A stretch of DNA of 64,000 nt from Streptomyces sp. NBC_01317 (lineage in GTDB: Bacteria > Actinomycetota > Actinomycetes > Streptomycetales > Streptomycetaceae). Position numbers and translations under genes: made by a program. Below the pieces are notes generated by a model. It ran no database searches. It saw only the letters and a list, made by a program, of their open reading frames with translations, and was not told where the DNA came from. Position 1 is the first letter of the stretch; the number at the start of each line of letters is the position of its first letter. Below, piece by piece: positions 9,219-17,209 of the stretch. The stretch spans positions 2,773,501-2,837,500 of the forward strand of contig NZ_CP108393.1 in the NCBI RefSeq assembly GCF_035961655.1. The letters are read 5' to 3'.

Positions 9219-9848
9219 GTGGAACTGGCCTCTTACTCGGACTACGCCGTGCGCCTGGTCAACACCGAGGAGCCGGCCCGTGGCACGGACACGCTGACCT
9301 CGGTGGACGACATCCGTGCCCTCTTCGGCGCGAGCACCCAGCTGGCCCGCAGGGCGACGGAGGCGGACCTCACGCGTTTCCGGGCGGTACGGGCCCGGCT
9401 GCGCGCCGTCTTCACGGCGGCCGACGAGGGCGAGGGCGCCCGGGCGGTCGACCTGCTGAACTCGCTGCTGCTGGAGTTCCCGGTCAGCCCGCAGGTCTCC
9501 GGGCACGACTTCCTGGACGAGGAGGGGCGCCCGCGCTGGCACATGCATCTGGCGGAGCACCCGTCGAACGCGACCGCGGGGTACGCGGCGACGGCGGCGA
9601 TGGGGCTGGCCTTCCACCTGACCGGGTTCGGCGTGGACCGGCTGGGGCTGTGCCAGGCCGCGCCGTGCCGTAACGCCTATCTGGACACCTCGACCAACCG
9701 CTCGCGCCGCTACTGCTCGGACCGCTGCGCGACGCGGGCCAACGTGGCCGCCTACCGGGCGCGCAAGCGCCTGGAGACGGAGCGGTCGGCGAGCACCGGC
9801 CTCAGCGCCGAGACCAGCCACGAGACGGTCCCGAGCACGGACCGCTGA
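9219..9848 (+). CDS. ABATE/CGNR zinc-finger domain protein
   Basis: A 209-residue protein with an N-terminal ABATE-type helical domain and a C-terminal CGNR-type treble-clef finger. Cysteines lie in LCQAAPCRN and YCSDRCATRANVAAYRARKR (about residues 148-190). In this subgroup the family CGNR signature reads CRNAYLD. Proteins of this family are thought to be stress-responsive, possibly DNA-binding regulators. The GTG start has TAAGGA upstream. The last 32 codons run antiparallel over the 3' end of sodX, a 97-nt overlap that is unusually long. Confidence 0.82.
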   Translation: MELASYSDYAVRLVNTEEPARGTDTLTSVDDIRALFGASTQLARRATEADLTRFRAVRARLRAVFTAADEGEGARAVDLLNSLLLEFPVSPQVSGHDFLDEEGRPRWHMHLAEHPSNATAGYAATAAMGLAFHLTGFGVDRLGLCQAAPCRNAYLDTSTNRSRRYCSDRCATRANVAAYRARKRLETERSASTGLSAETSHETVPSTDR

Positions 9849-10171
9849 CCGTCCGCCGGCGGCCGGTACCTGGCCCGCACCCGCCCCAGCAGCAGCTCCT
9901 CGGGTACGGCGCCGAACACCCGGCTGTCCCCCTCGGCGCCCGGGTTGTCCCCGAGCACCCACCATCCGCCGTCGCGCCGCTCCACCAGCCGCTTCACGAT
10001 GAGCAGGTCTTGCTGGAGCGGGTGCTTGAGTACGGCCACGTCGCCGGCCCGGACGGGGGCGCGGTAGTGGACGAGGAGCTGGTCGCCGTGCCGGAGGGTC
10101 GGGTACATGGACGGCCCGGTCACTTCCGCGATCCCCAACGGCGCTCTCGGCTCACGCTCGTGCTCCGTCAT
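9752..10171 (-). CDS. sodX: Nickel-type superoxide dismutase maturation protease
   Basis: A 139-residue S26-family (LexA/signal-peptidase-like) protease. GPSMYPTL carries the nucleophilic Ser and LIVKRLV the general-base Lys; GDNPGAEGDSR is the conserved distal box. SodX proteins remove the leader of SodN so that the mature protein starts with the nickel-binding His. It is encoded divergently next to sodN, the standard genomic pairing, which settles the assignment over a generic signal peptidase. No membrane anchor is seen, as expected for a cytoplasmic processing enzyme. Confidence 0.93.
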   Translation of the reverse strand: MTEHEREPRAPLGIAEVTGPSMYPTLRHGDQLLVHYRAPVRAGDVAVLKHPLQQDLLIVKRLVERRDGGWWVLGDNPGAEGDSRVFGAVPEELLLGRVRARYRPPADGQRSVLGTVSWLVSALRPVLADRSVSRRLRAR

Positions 10172-10323
10172 CCCGACACCCTCCCGGTCCCGCGGTCCGT
10201 TCCGCCGCCTGTCCCATTTTGGCCCCGGACTTTTGTCCTAAGCCCATGGGGGCACTCGCGAAATCACGCTTCTCACGGAGTAATGTCCCACCTGAGAAGA
10301 CGATCACGAGGAAGGACAGCTCC
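10172..10323. promoter_or_regulatory. sodX-sodN divergent promoter and sodN leader
   Basis: A 152-bp region serving both genes. The sodN ribosome site AGGAAGGA (10309-10316) lies 7 nt before its ATG. In S. coelicolor sodN is kept low without nickel by a small RNA from the sodF 3' end that pairs over the sodN translation start; this leader is where such pairing would fall, but the RNA is not encoded in this window. A TAATGT hexamer at 10281-10286 could be a -10 element; no matching -35 was found. Confidence 0.5.
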
Positions 10324-10719
10324 ATGCTCTCCCGCCTGTTTGCCCCCAAGGTGAAGGTCAGCGCCCACTGCGACCTCCCCTGCGGCGTGTACGACCCCGC
10401 CCAGGCCCGCATCGAAGCCGAGTCGGTCAAGGCCGTCCAGGAAAAGATGGCCGCCAACGACGACGCACACTTCCAGGCCCGCGCGACGGTCATCAAGGAG
10501 CAGCGCGCCGAGCTCGCCAAGCACCACGTGTCGGTGCTCTGGAGCGACTACTTCAAGCCGCCGCACTTCGAGAAGTACCCCGAGCTCCACCAGCTGGTCA
10601 ACGACGCCCTGAAGGCCCTCTCGGCCGCCAAGGCCTCCAAGGACCCGGCGACGGGCCAGAAGGCCCTGGACTACATCGCCCAGATCGACAAGATCTTCTG
10701 GGAGACGAAGAAGGCCTGA
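10324..10719 (+). CDS. sodN: Nickel superoxide dismutase
   Basis: A 131-residue precursor of the nickel enzyme that dismutates superoxide in the cytoplasm. The 14-residue leader (MLSRLFAPKVKVSA) is followed by the nickel hook HCDLPCGVYDP: mature His1, Cys2 and Cys6 bind nickel, with Tyr9 near the site. The remaining four-helix body (including SVLWSDYFKPPHFEKYPELH) is nearly identical to known Streptomyces SodN, and length matches exactly. The ATG at 10324 was chosen for that match and its strong ribosome site. SodX next door should perform leader cleavage. Confidence 0.98.
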   Translation: MLSRLFAPKVKVSAHCDLPCGVYDPAQARIEAESVKAVQEKMAANDDAHFQARATVIKEQRAELAKHHVSVLWSDYFKPPHFEKYPELHQLVNDALKALSAAKASKDPATGQKALDYIAQIDKIFWETKKA

Positions 10720-10857
10720 CCCGCCCATGGTCACGCCCCACCCCCGCACCCGCCCCGCAGCCCGCCCCGATCCCGGCGTGGCTGAGGGTGCGGGTGCGGT
10801 CTTGTTCCCCGGGCGATCCCGTTCCACCCGCCGGACGGGCCGGCGGGAGATCTTTCT

Positions 10858-11487
10858 ATGCTCCTGATCATGACAAGATCCGCAGCCGAGGTGATCGACC
10901 AGTGCCGATCGGACTTCGGCCCTCCCCCGCGCTCCTTCGGGTGGCGTGAGCGCAGGCGTCTCCGGATACCCAGGCTTCCGTGGTCATTTCCTTCCGACGA
11001 CCCTCTGCGGGAGATCAATCGCCGGCAGGACTGTCTGCTTCAGGAAGGGCGGGTGGTCTGGGCCGCCCTGGTGCAGGCCAACGTGCTGCTGTTCCGGCCG
11101 GGGAGTGGCGACCACCCGGCGGAGGTGGTCTACGGACCGGACCCGAAAGCCTTCGACGACTGCCCCGACAGCCTGTCGGGTATCGCGCGGTCGCTGTTCT
11201 CACTCAAGGGAACGGAGCAGTACGACCCGGAATTGCAGGTGTTCTCGGACCATCTCGCCGATGAGATGGAACGGACGATGCGCATGCCCGTTCCGCGGAA
11301 ACTGGCGGGGAACGAGACGGTCCACATCACGTGTGTCATCGTCGCCCGCCGGCATCTGCCCGAGCAGGTGCTCCACGGATCTATTTTCCCCCTGCTCATC
11401 CACCCCGAGAAGACCGACGTGACCATGATCCTGCCGAGCCGTTACTGGCCCGAGGACCTGCCCGAGGCGGTTCAAAAGCCCTTCTGA
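10858..11487 (+). CDS. Hypothetical protein
   Basis: A 209-residue protein of unrecognised family. It is soluble-looking, without signal peptide or membrane segment, has a basic N-terminal third (FGWRERRRLRIPRLPW) and a C-terminal beta-rich part with HITCVIVARRHLPEQ. GGGAGA sits 7 nt before the ATG; an in-frame ATG at 10870 is an alternative. Base composition is slightly less GC-rich than that of its neighbours. It lies alone between sodN and the convergent lysyl-oxidase gene. No function is proposed. Confidence 0.65.
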   Translation: MLLIMTRSAAEVIDQCRSDFGPPPRSFGWRERRRLRIPRLPWSFPSDDPLREINRRQDCLLQEGRVVWAALVQANVLLFRPGSGDHPAEVVYGPDPKAFDDCPDSLSGIARSLFSLKGTEQYDPELQVFSDHLADEMERTMRMPVPRKLAGNETVHITCVIVARRHLPEQVLHGSIFPLLIHPEKTDVTMILPSRYWPEDLPEAVQKPF

Positions 11488-11639
11488 GAAGGCCCGGTGA
11501 CGGATACCTCACCCCCTGCGGCCCCGAGCGTGTCCGCTAAGGAGGGAGGTCTCCACACCTGTTCCGGGATATCCCTCCGCGGCCATTCTCCCGGCCGCGC
11601 GGCGACCACCAGGCCGGTAGGCGCGGGACTGCGGCGGAA

Positions 11640-11666
11640 GGCCGCACCCGTGTTCCGGGTGCGGCC
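11640..11666. terminator. Bidirectional terminator hairpin
   Basis: A perfect 10-bp stem, GGCCGCACCC/GGGTGCGGCC, with a 7-nt loop (GTGTTCC). It sits 10 bp from the stop of the convergent lysyl-oxidase gene and after the hypothetical gene. No U-tract, as is usual in Streptomyces. Confidence 0.7.
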
Positions 11667-11675
11667 CTCTCAGGG

Positions 11676-13367
11676 TCAGGGCGTGGTGATCAGGTCGATC
11701 GGGGGGACCGTCACCTTGCGGGCTCCTGTTTTGCCGGTCAGGAGTACCTTGCGCAGCGCCACGTTGTTCTTGAGGTTCGTTTCTTGCAGGCGGTGTTCGG
11801 GGTTGGCGATGACCTCGATGTAGTACGTGCCGTTCGGCAGGTCGGTGACGTCGAAGGACTGGCCGGGGCGGTACTGGGTGTACGTGTCACCGGAGCCCAC
11901 GTCGAGTACCTCGCGTACCGAGATCGAGTTCTGCTGGCCGCACGCGGTCGACAGGTCCGTGTTGTTGGGGTGCCAGTTGGCGTTCTTCACCGTGTAGTCG
12001 ATGGCGTCCGTGTTGGCGAGGCAGAACGCCTCCTTGCCGCTCCGTACGATCTCGGACTTGTCGGCGCTCAGGAGGCGGTAGCTGGCGAAGTCGGTGAAGT
12101 GCCAGTGCTCGTGGCCCACGCGGGGGTCCCACTCCATCGTGCCGGTGGGCGTGTAGCCGACCTGCTTGCCCGTGGCGTCGTAGAAGTACTGGTACGCGTC
12201 CATCAACTCCTTGCCCGGGCTGCGGAATCCGTCCACGACCAGGGGCGCGGGGCCGGCGTTCCAGACGTTGGCGCTGAACACCATGTAGTCCTTGCCGGGG
12301 ATGTCGCCGTCCTCCCCGTCGGAGATGCCGATGTCCCAGGCCGGCAGCGAGCGGAGGTCGGGCTTCGGTACGTCGGGCACCTTCGCCGCGCCCGTCGGGC
12401 GCTTCGTGTTGGGCTTGAGGGCGGGCGCGATGCGCGAGCCGTCGGTGTGTCCCGGGCCGTCGCCCAGGTGCGTGAGGGCGCGCGGGCCGATCGCGTGGGG
12501 CCGGGCGGGCGGGGTGGGGGCGTCGGCTCCGCGGCCGTTGCTGTAGATATGGGCGGGGGCTGTGTTGTCCATGTCGCTCATGTCGTGGCCCTGCATGGCG
12601 GAATTGTGGGCGGAGCGGGCGGAGCGGCCCGAGCCCGTCGCCGACCTCGCCGCGCCCTCGCCCCCGTCGCCCTGCTCCCGTACCGTCACCTTGATCGTCT
12701 GCGGCTTGTTCGCGATGCCCAGCAGGTCGCGGTACTTCTTCGCGACCGAGACCGTGGCCGTGTAGCTGCCGGCCGCCAGATCGACCGGCTCGGAGTAGTA
12801 GCCGTTGCTGGTGTTCGACGCCCAGCCCTTCTCCACACCCCACACCGAACCGAGCGTGAACGGGTTCGTCGGGCAGCTCTCCGGATACTTCGAGGTGGCC
12901 GGGGCGTCGGGGCGGATGCGCCCGGACGCGTTGTTCGGGCAGAACGGGTCGCTGGTCTTCACGACCTGCTTGCCCGCCGCGTTCTTGACGGACACCTCGA
13001 TGAAGCCCGGCAGCCCGGAGAAGTCCTTGACCAGCCCGGTCGGCAGCCGCTTCGTCCGCGTCTTCTTCCCGTCGTGGATCACCTGGTCGGCGACCACGGG
13101 GGTCTTGTACGACGCGCGCGTCACCCTGAATTCGAGGGGGCCGCCGTCGACGGTGACGTACGCGCCGAGGTCCAGGTAGACCCCGGGTTCGCCCTCCCAC
13201 CGGTCGAGGGTCACGCTGCTGGAGGCGGCGATCAGGCTGATCTTCGGACCGGCGGGCGCCGCCGCCCCGGCGACGGGCGCGGCACCTGCCACGCCCGCGA
13301 CCACGGCGAGGGCGGCGGAGGCGGCCAGCGCCGGCCGCCCGAAACGATTGTGGTGAGCTCTGGTCAT
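11676..13367 (-). CDS. Secreted lysyl oxidase-like protein
   Basis: A 563-residue exported protein. A signal peptide of about 35 residues (basic start, hydrophobic Ala/Val core) is followed by a beta-rich N-terminal half, a His/Pro-rich linker (about 260-330) and a C-terminal lysyl-oxidase domain. The latter shows the copper-binding HEHWHF motif and conserved FCLANTD, NWHPNNTDLS and NNVALRKV segments. Lysyl oxidases oxidise lysine side chains using copper and a lysine tyrosylquinone cofactor; activity of bacterial homologues is little studied. The ATG at 13367 has GAGGAA upstream; the frame is open further 5' but unsupported. A wall- or matrix-modifying role is inference. Confidence 0.83.
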   Translation of the reverse strand: MTRAHHNRFGRPALAASAALAVVAGVAGAAPVAGAAAPAGPKISLIAASSSVTLDRWEGEPGVYLDLGAYVTVDGGPLEFRVTRASYKTPVVADQVIHDGKKTRTKRLPTGLVKDFSGLPGFIEVSVKNAAGKQVVKTSDPFCPNNASGRIRPDAPATSKYPESCPTNPFTLGSVWGVEKGWASNTSNGYYSEPVDLAAGSYTATVSVAKKYRDLLGIANKPQTIKVTVREQGDGGEGAARSATGSGRSARSAHNSAMQGHDMSDMDNTAPAHIYSNGRGADAPTPPARPHAIGPRALTHLGDGPGHTDGSRIAPALKPNTKRPTGAAKVPDVPKPDLRSLPAWDIGISDGEDGDIPGKDYMVFSANVWNAGPAPLVVDGFRSPGKELMDAYQYFYDATGKQVGYTPTGTMEWDPRVGHEHWHFTDFASYRLLSADKSEIVRSGKEAFCLANTDAIDYTVKNANWHPNNTDLSTACGQQNSISVREVLDVGSGDTYTQYRPGQSFDVTDLPNGTYYIEVIANPEHRLQETNLKNNVALRKVLLTGKTGARKVTVPPIDLITTP

Positions 13368-13764
13368 CGGTTCCTCGTCTGCGAGTGCCACAGTGGCATC
13401 GGACCTGTGAACACCCTGTGAGATCGGGGGCGCGCCGCCTCGGGTTGCCTGACGCCCTCGAAAGTCACCCATCGTTGGCCGGAACCTGCCCTTTGAGCGG
13501 AAATCAGGCCATTGTCGGGCCGATGGGAGCCGCCCATATCCCTGGATGTGGTATTTATCCACCCGCGCGGGCACGGGCGCGCGCACGCGGGATCCGGCGC
13601 GACCACCTACACGGTCGTGGCGACGACGTCGTCCGGACCGCGTCCGAGCGCCGCCGCGCGGTCGTCGGATTGGCCGGCACCCGCGCGGTCCGCGCGGCAA
13701 GGGTAGTCCGGCGGGGGGACAGGCCGGGGACGGCGCCAAAGACCCGTTCCGGCCCCGGCACCCC
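13368..13764. other. Intergenic region without recognised gene
   Basis: There are 397 bases between the start of the lysyl-oxidase gene and the 3' end of the LysR gene, both on the minus strand. The part nearest 13550 is locally AT-richer and probably holds the lysyl-oxidase promoter. No hairpin or motif stood out and open frames look like shadows. Confidence 0.4.
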
Positions 13765-14757
13765 CTACGCCGCCGGCGCGTGCAGCAGCGGGCTCTTGTG
13801 GTGGGTCAGCCACTGGCGGTAGCCCACCGCTCGCAGGGCCGCCTCCCGGTACGCCGCCTCCAGGTCCGCGTACACCTCGTCCGCCATGGACCGGATGCCC
13901 GCCGGGCGTTCCCCGGCGCCGGGGATCGTTCCCGGGCGCGAGAAGAGTTGGAGCCGTACCGCCAGCGGATCGTCCCGCAGCGGGCGGATCGCCATGTCGT
14001 CGCGCGGGCCAGACGTGGGCTGGCACGGGGCGACCGCCTCGCCGACCGCGATCAGCGTCGCCGCCGTGAGGTAATCCCCGTGCAGGACCGCCGGGTTGAT
14101 GCCCGCCGCGACCAGGACCCGGCGCAGGCCGTCCCATTCGCCGTCCACCGTCGGGTCGACCACCCAGCGGTCCCCCGCCAGGTCGGCCAGTTCCACCACC
14201 GGGCTCGCGGCGGCCGGATGGTCGCGGGCCATGGAGACGAACTGCGGTTCACGCTCGACCAGTACGCGCCGCTCCAGGCCCTCCGGGACCGTCAGCGGGC
14301 AGCCCTCCACCTCGTGCACGAACGCCACGTCCAGCCGCCCCGCCGCGACCATCCGCAGCAACGCCCCGGCCGAGACGTCCATGTGGAGCGAGATGTCCGT
14401 ACCGGGCAGCCGGCCCCTCAGCCGCCGCAGCCAGCCGCCGAGCGCCCGGCTCGCGGTCGAGCCGATCCGCAGCCGGGGGCCGGCCGCCAGGTCCGCGGCG
14501 GCCCGCGCCTCGGAGACCAGCGCCGCCATCCCGTCGACCAGCGGCCGGGCGCGGCTCAGCACCGAATGGCCCAGCGGAGTGGGCCGGCAGCCGGTGCGTT
14601 CGCGGGCGAACAGCTCGGCCCCGAGCGCGTTCTCGATCCGCCGCAACTGGGTCGTCAGCGACGGCTGGCTCATCCCCAGCTGCCGGGCCGCCTTGCGCAG
14701 ACTGCCCGCTTCGGCGATGGCACACAGGGCACGCAGATGCCTGACCTCCAGCTCCAT
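13765..14757 (-). CDS. snpR: LysR-family regulator of the adjacent snapalysin gene
   Basis: A 330-residue LysR-type regulator. The winged helix occupies residues 1-62 (LRALCAIAEAGSLRKAARQL, SQPSLTTQLRRIE), followed by a linker helix and a periplasmic-binding-like effector domain (about 90-295). It is transcribed divergently from a snapalysin gene, the arrangement known for snpR/mprR and snpA in S. lividans and S. coelicolor, where it activates the protease gene. The ATG at 14757 matches the usual start of the HTH domain, although the ribosome site (GGGA directly before it) is poor. The symbol rests on family plus context. Confidence 0.85.
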   Translation of the reverse strand: MELEVRHLRALCAIAEAGSLRKAARQLGMSQPSLTTQLRRIENALGAELFARERTGCRPTPLGHSVLSRARPLVDGMAALVSEARAAADLAAGPRLRIGSTASRALGGWLRRLRGRLPGTDISLHMDVSAGALLRMVAAGRLDVAFVHEVEGCPLTVPEGLERRVLVEREPQFVSMARDHPAAASPVVELADLAGDRWVVDPTVDGEWDGLRRVLVAAGINPAVLHGDYLTAATLIAVGEAVAPCQPTSGPRDDMAIRPLRDDPLAVRLQLFSRPGTIPGAGERPAGIRSMADEVYADLEAAYREAALRAVGYRQWLTHHKSPLLHAPAA

Positions 14758-14947
14758 TCCCGAAGAGTAGAGCGGGGTCCTGAGCCGCACCAGACACCCA
14801 AATCGCAGTAATCCGGAGCGCATTCGAAGAAAGCCAACCAGGGATATGCGCTGGTGCTATCACCGATTGACATCATCCGTTACGAGGCGGACTCCCCGAG
14901 ACTCTCCGGTACCGAACCCGTTCACCGGACGACTAGGAGCCCCCCAC
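14758..14947. promoter_or_regulatory. snpR-snpA divergent control region
   Basis: A dyad GATA-N11-TATC at 14843-14861 has the size and symmetry of a LysR-type operator. A perfect -35 hexamer TTGACA follows at 14867-14872, reading toward snapalysin. No good -10 is seen at normal spacing, consistent with an activator-dependent promoter. Assignment is inferred from position. Confidence 0.5.
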
Positions 14948-15622
14948 ATGCGTCACCCGAGAGTCTCGAAGTCCGCTCTCTCCGCGATCGCCGGCCTCGG
15001 TCTGGCCCTCGCGACCGCGCTGAGCGCCGCACCCGCCTCCGCCGCGCCCGCCGACGCCGCCCCCACCGGCGTCCCGGCCGCGTCCTCGTACGCCGCCTAC
15101 GAAGGCTCGAAGGCCGAAGCCGCCAACAACAAGGCCTTCTTCGACGCGGTCCTCAAGTCGGTCGCCGAGAAGCGCGCGGCGAACCCCGGCGCCGCCGTGG
15201 TGACCGTCGTCTACAACGCGTCGGCCGCGCCCAGTTTCCGCAGCCAGATAGCCAGCAGCACCTCGATCTGGAACAGCTCCGTCAGCAACGTGAAGCTCCA
15301 GTCGGGCAGCAACGCCGACTTCACGTACCGCGAGGGCAACGACCCGCGTGGCTCGTTCGCCAGCACCAACGGTCACGGCAGTGGCTACATCTTCCTCGAC
15401 TACGCCCAGAACCAGCAGTACAACTCGACCCGCGTCACCGCGCACGAGACCGGGCACGTGCTCGGCCTCCCGGACCACTACAGCGGTCCGTGCAGCGAGC
15501 TGATGTCGGGCGGCGGCCCCGGCACGTCCTGCCAGAACTCCCAGCCGAACGCGGCGGAGCGCTCGCGGGTGAACCAGCTGTGGGTCAACGGCCTCGCGGC
15601 CGCCGTGGCCAAGCTGTCCTGA
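14948..15622 (+). CDS. snpA: Snapalysin-family secreted zinc metalloprotease
   Basis: A 224-residue preproprotein of peptidase family M7. A signal peptide with an AXA-type end (about residues 1-35) and a short propeptide precede the catalytic domain. The domain carries [11 protein letters not shown], where two His and the Asp bind zinc and Glu is catalytic, followed by the Met-turn ELMSGGGPG. Paired cysteines (SGPC...SC) match the family disulfide. AGGAG precedes the ATG at 14948; the longer frame has no site. Expected to be an extracellular protease controlled by the divergent LysR protein. Confidence 0.95.
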   Translation: MRHPRVSKSALSAIAGLGLALATALSAAPASAAPADAAPTGVPAASSYAAYEGSKAEAANNKAFFDAVLKSVAEKRAANPGAAVVTVVYNASAAPSFRSQIASSTSIWNSSVSNVKLQSGSNADFTYREGNDPRGSFASTNGHGSGYIFLDYAQNQQYNSTRVTAHETGHVLGLPDHYSGPCSELMSGGGPGTSCQNSQPNAAERSRVNQLWVNGLAAAVAKLS

Positions 15623-15679
15623 CCCGGAGCCACACCCCCCCACCACCGCACGACACGCGCATGACAGCGCGGCTTCACA

Positions 15680-15711
15680 GGGGCGTCCCGAAGTGCACCA
15701 CGGGGCGCCCC
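15680..15711. terminator. Terminator downstream of snapalysin
   Basis: GGGGCGTCCCG pairs with CGGGGCGCCCC (11 bp including one G-U pair) around the loop AAGTGCACCA, 57 nt after the protease stop. Confidence 0.65.
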
Positions 15712-15733
15712 TCCCCCTTGGTAACGTCGGGCG

Positions 15734-16447
15734 GTGGACTTCAGTACGGAAACCGGCAGGACGGAACCCGGCGGGACGGAAACCGGCACGACAGATATCG
15801 GCAGCACGGGCACCGGCGCCGCGGCCCGGCGCGATTCAGCCCTCACCGTCGAGGGCGACTTCACGACACGGCTGACGGTACGGGCCGACCGGCCGGAGCC
15901 CGCCGCCCGGCTGGCCGCCTGGGCCGGAGCCCAGGGGCTCGACCTCACCACCGGGGTACGGGACCGCGGCCGCACGCCCTCCCGCCCGGTGCTCACCCTG
16001 CGGGGTACGGGCGCCCTCGACGCCCAGCGGCGCGCCGCCGAGCTGTGGTCCGGCCGGCTCGCGGAGGCCGGATTCCCGGTGATACGGACGACGATCGCGG
16101 CGGCTCCCTGGAACGCGGGGGTGCCGGGGACCGACACCGAGGCCGCCGTACTGCCCGCGCACTGCCACTTCGCCCACCGCGTCACGCTGCGGCTGAGGAT
16201 CCCGTACGACACCCAGCGCCTCGCCGCCGTCGTGGAACAGCACACCGCGCGGGTCTCGCGCACCGCCCGGCGCGCGCTGTCGGGCGGGGTCCAGGAGCGG
16301 TACGTGACCCAGCGCGCTTTCGGGACCGGCCGCCCGTCGGCCCGCGCCCGGCTGGAGGCGCTGCTCGACGCCCTGGCCGGGGCCGGCTTCCCGGCGGCCG
16401 ATGTCGAGGAGGAGTTCGTCCTCCTCGACGACAACCCGAGCGCGTAG
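15734..16447 (+). CDS. Hypothetical protein
   Basis: A 237-residue protein of unrecognised family, starting at GTG with a poor ribosome site. The first 35 residues are a low-complexity Thr/Gly-rich leader. The body has two similar alpha/beta-looking halves (about 45-120 and 125-235), each with a positively charged helix after a beta segment (AAWAGAQGLDLTTGV; RLRIPYDTQRLAAVVEQHTA), suggesting an internal duplication. No signal peptide or membrane segment. It is flanked by snapalysin and a convergent small gene and is probably monocistronic. Function unknown. Confidence 0.65.
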   Translation: MDFSTETGRTEPGGTETGTTDIGSTGTGAAARRDSALTVEGDFTTRLTVRADRPEPAARLAAWAGAQGLDLTTGVRDRGRTPSRPVLTLRGTGALDAQRRAAELWSGRLAEAGFPVIRTTIAAAPWNAGVPGTDTEAAVLPAHCHFAHRVTLRLRIPYDTQRLAAVVEQHTARVSRTARRALSGGVQERYVTQRAFGTGRPSARARLEALLDALAGAGFPAADVEEEFVLLDDNPSA

Positions 16448-16523
16448 GGTCGTCCTGCGGCCGGGTGGGGCGGGGCACCCGTACAGGGACAACGAAAGGT
16501 TCGCCGGTGGAGGCGGGCGCGGG

Positions 16524-16964
16524 TCAGGCCCCCACCAGCGGCCTGTCGCCCAGTTCCGTGTCCGTCGGCAGCTGGCGGCGGATACGGCCGAGCGCCTCCT
16601 CGAACCCGCCCCCGGCGATGCCCGATTCGTAGGCCGCACCGCCGCACCGCAGCGTCAGGCTCAGCTCCGCGCGCCCGAGCGGGTCGCCGGACGCCCGTTC
16701 GCCCAGCGCCAGCAGGCAGTTGAGCGTGGCCTGCTGGACCGTGCCCTCCGTGCTGACGGGCATCGGCATGTCCCACTCCATGACGCAGGAGGACAGCACC
16801 GCGCCCGCACCCACCGGCTCCAGCGTGGCGAACTCCGCGCCTTCGTACTCAACTCCCCTGATGCTGGTGCGTACTTGCTGTCCACCCGAGAGGATCGTGA
16901 TCGCTTCCGCGCCCAGGCGGTCCCGGTACCAACCTGCCCATGAATCCGTCGACTCCGCTGTCAT
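16524..16964 (-). CDS. Small conserved hypothetical protein (possibly DUF6304-like)
   Basis: A 146-residue soluble protein with a beta-rich core (TSIRGVEYEGAEF, LNCLLALGE, ELSLTLRCGG). The resemblance to a Streptomyces DUF6304-type family is from memory and uncertain. The ATG at 16964 is preferred over 17045, whose extra region looks non-coding; no strong ribosome site is seen. It lies downstream of the encapsulin cargo gene on the same strand, with a 245-bp gap, so it may or may not belong to that transcript. Confidence 0.6.
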   Translation of the reverse strand: MTAESTDSWAGWYRDRLGAEAITILSGGQQVRTSIRGVEYEGAEFATLEPVGAGAVLSSCVMEWDMPMPVSTEGTVQQATLNCLLALGERASGDPLGRAELSLTLRCGGAAYESGIAGGGFEEALGRIRRQLPTDTELGDRPLVGA

Positions 16965-17209
16965 GGCGCGGACTGTAGCGGTAAGGGATCTTCCCCCGCA
17001 GCACGGGTCACCGCTTCCTGACCTATTTCCGGACCACCACACCATTTCCGAACGTCTCCACGGACTCCGGCGTGAACTCGCCGATCGCGAAAAACGGACT
17101 GGTCACGTTCTCGGCCAGCGCCGGGTCACAACTGGCCCGGCGCTGGATGACGGTGTCGAGAAGGCGTCGATCGAAGCGGCGAAAAACAGATCAGCTTTGC
17201 CGCCGCACC

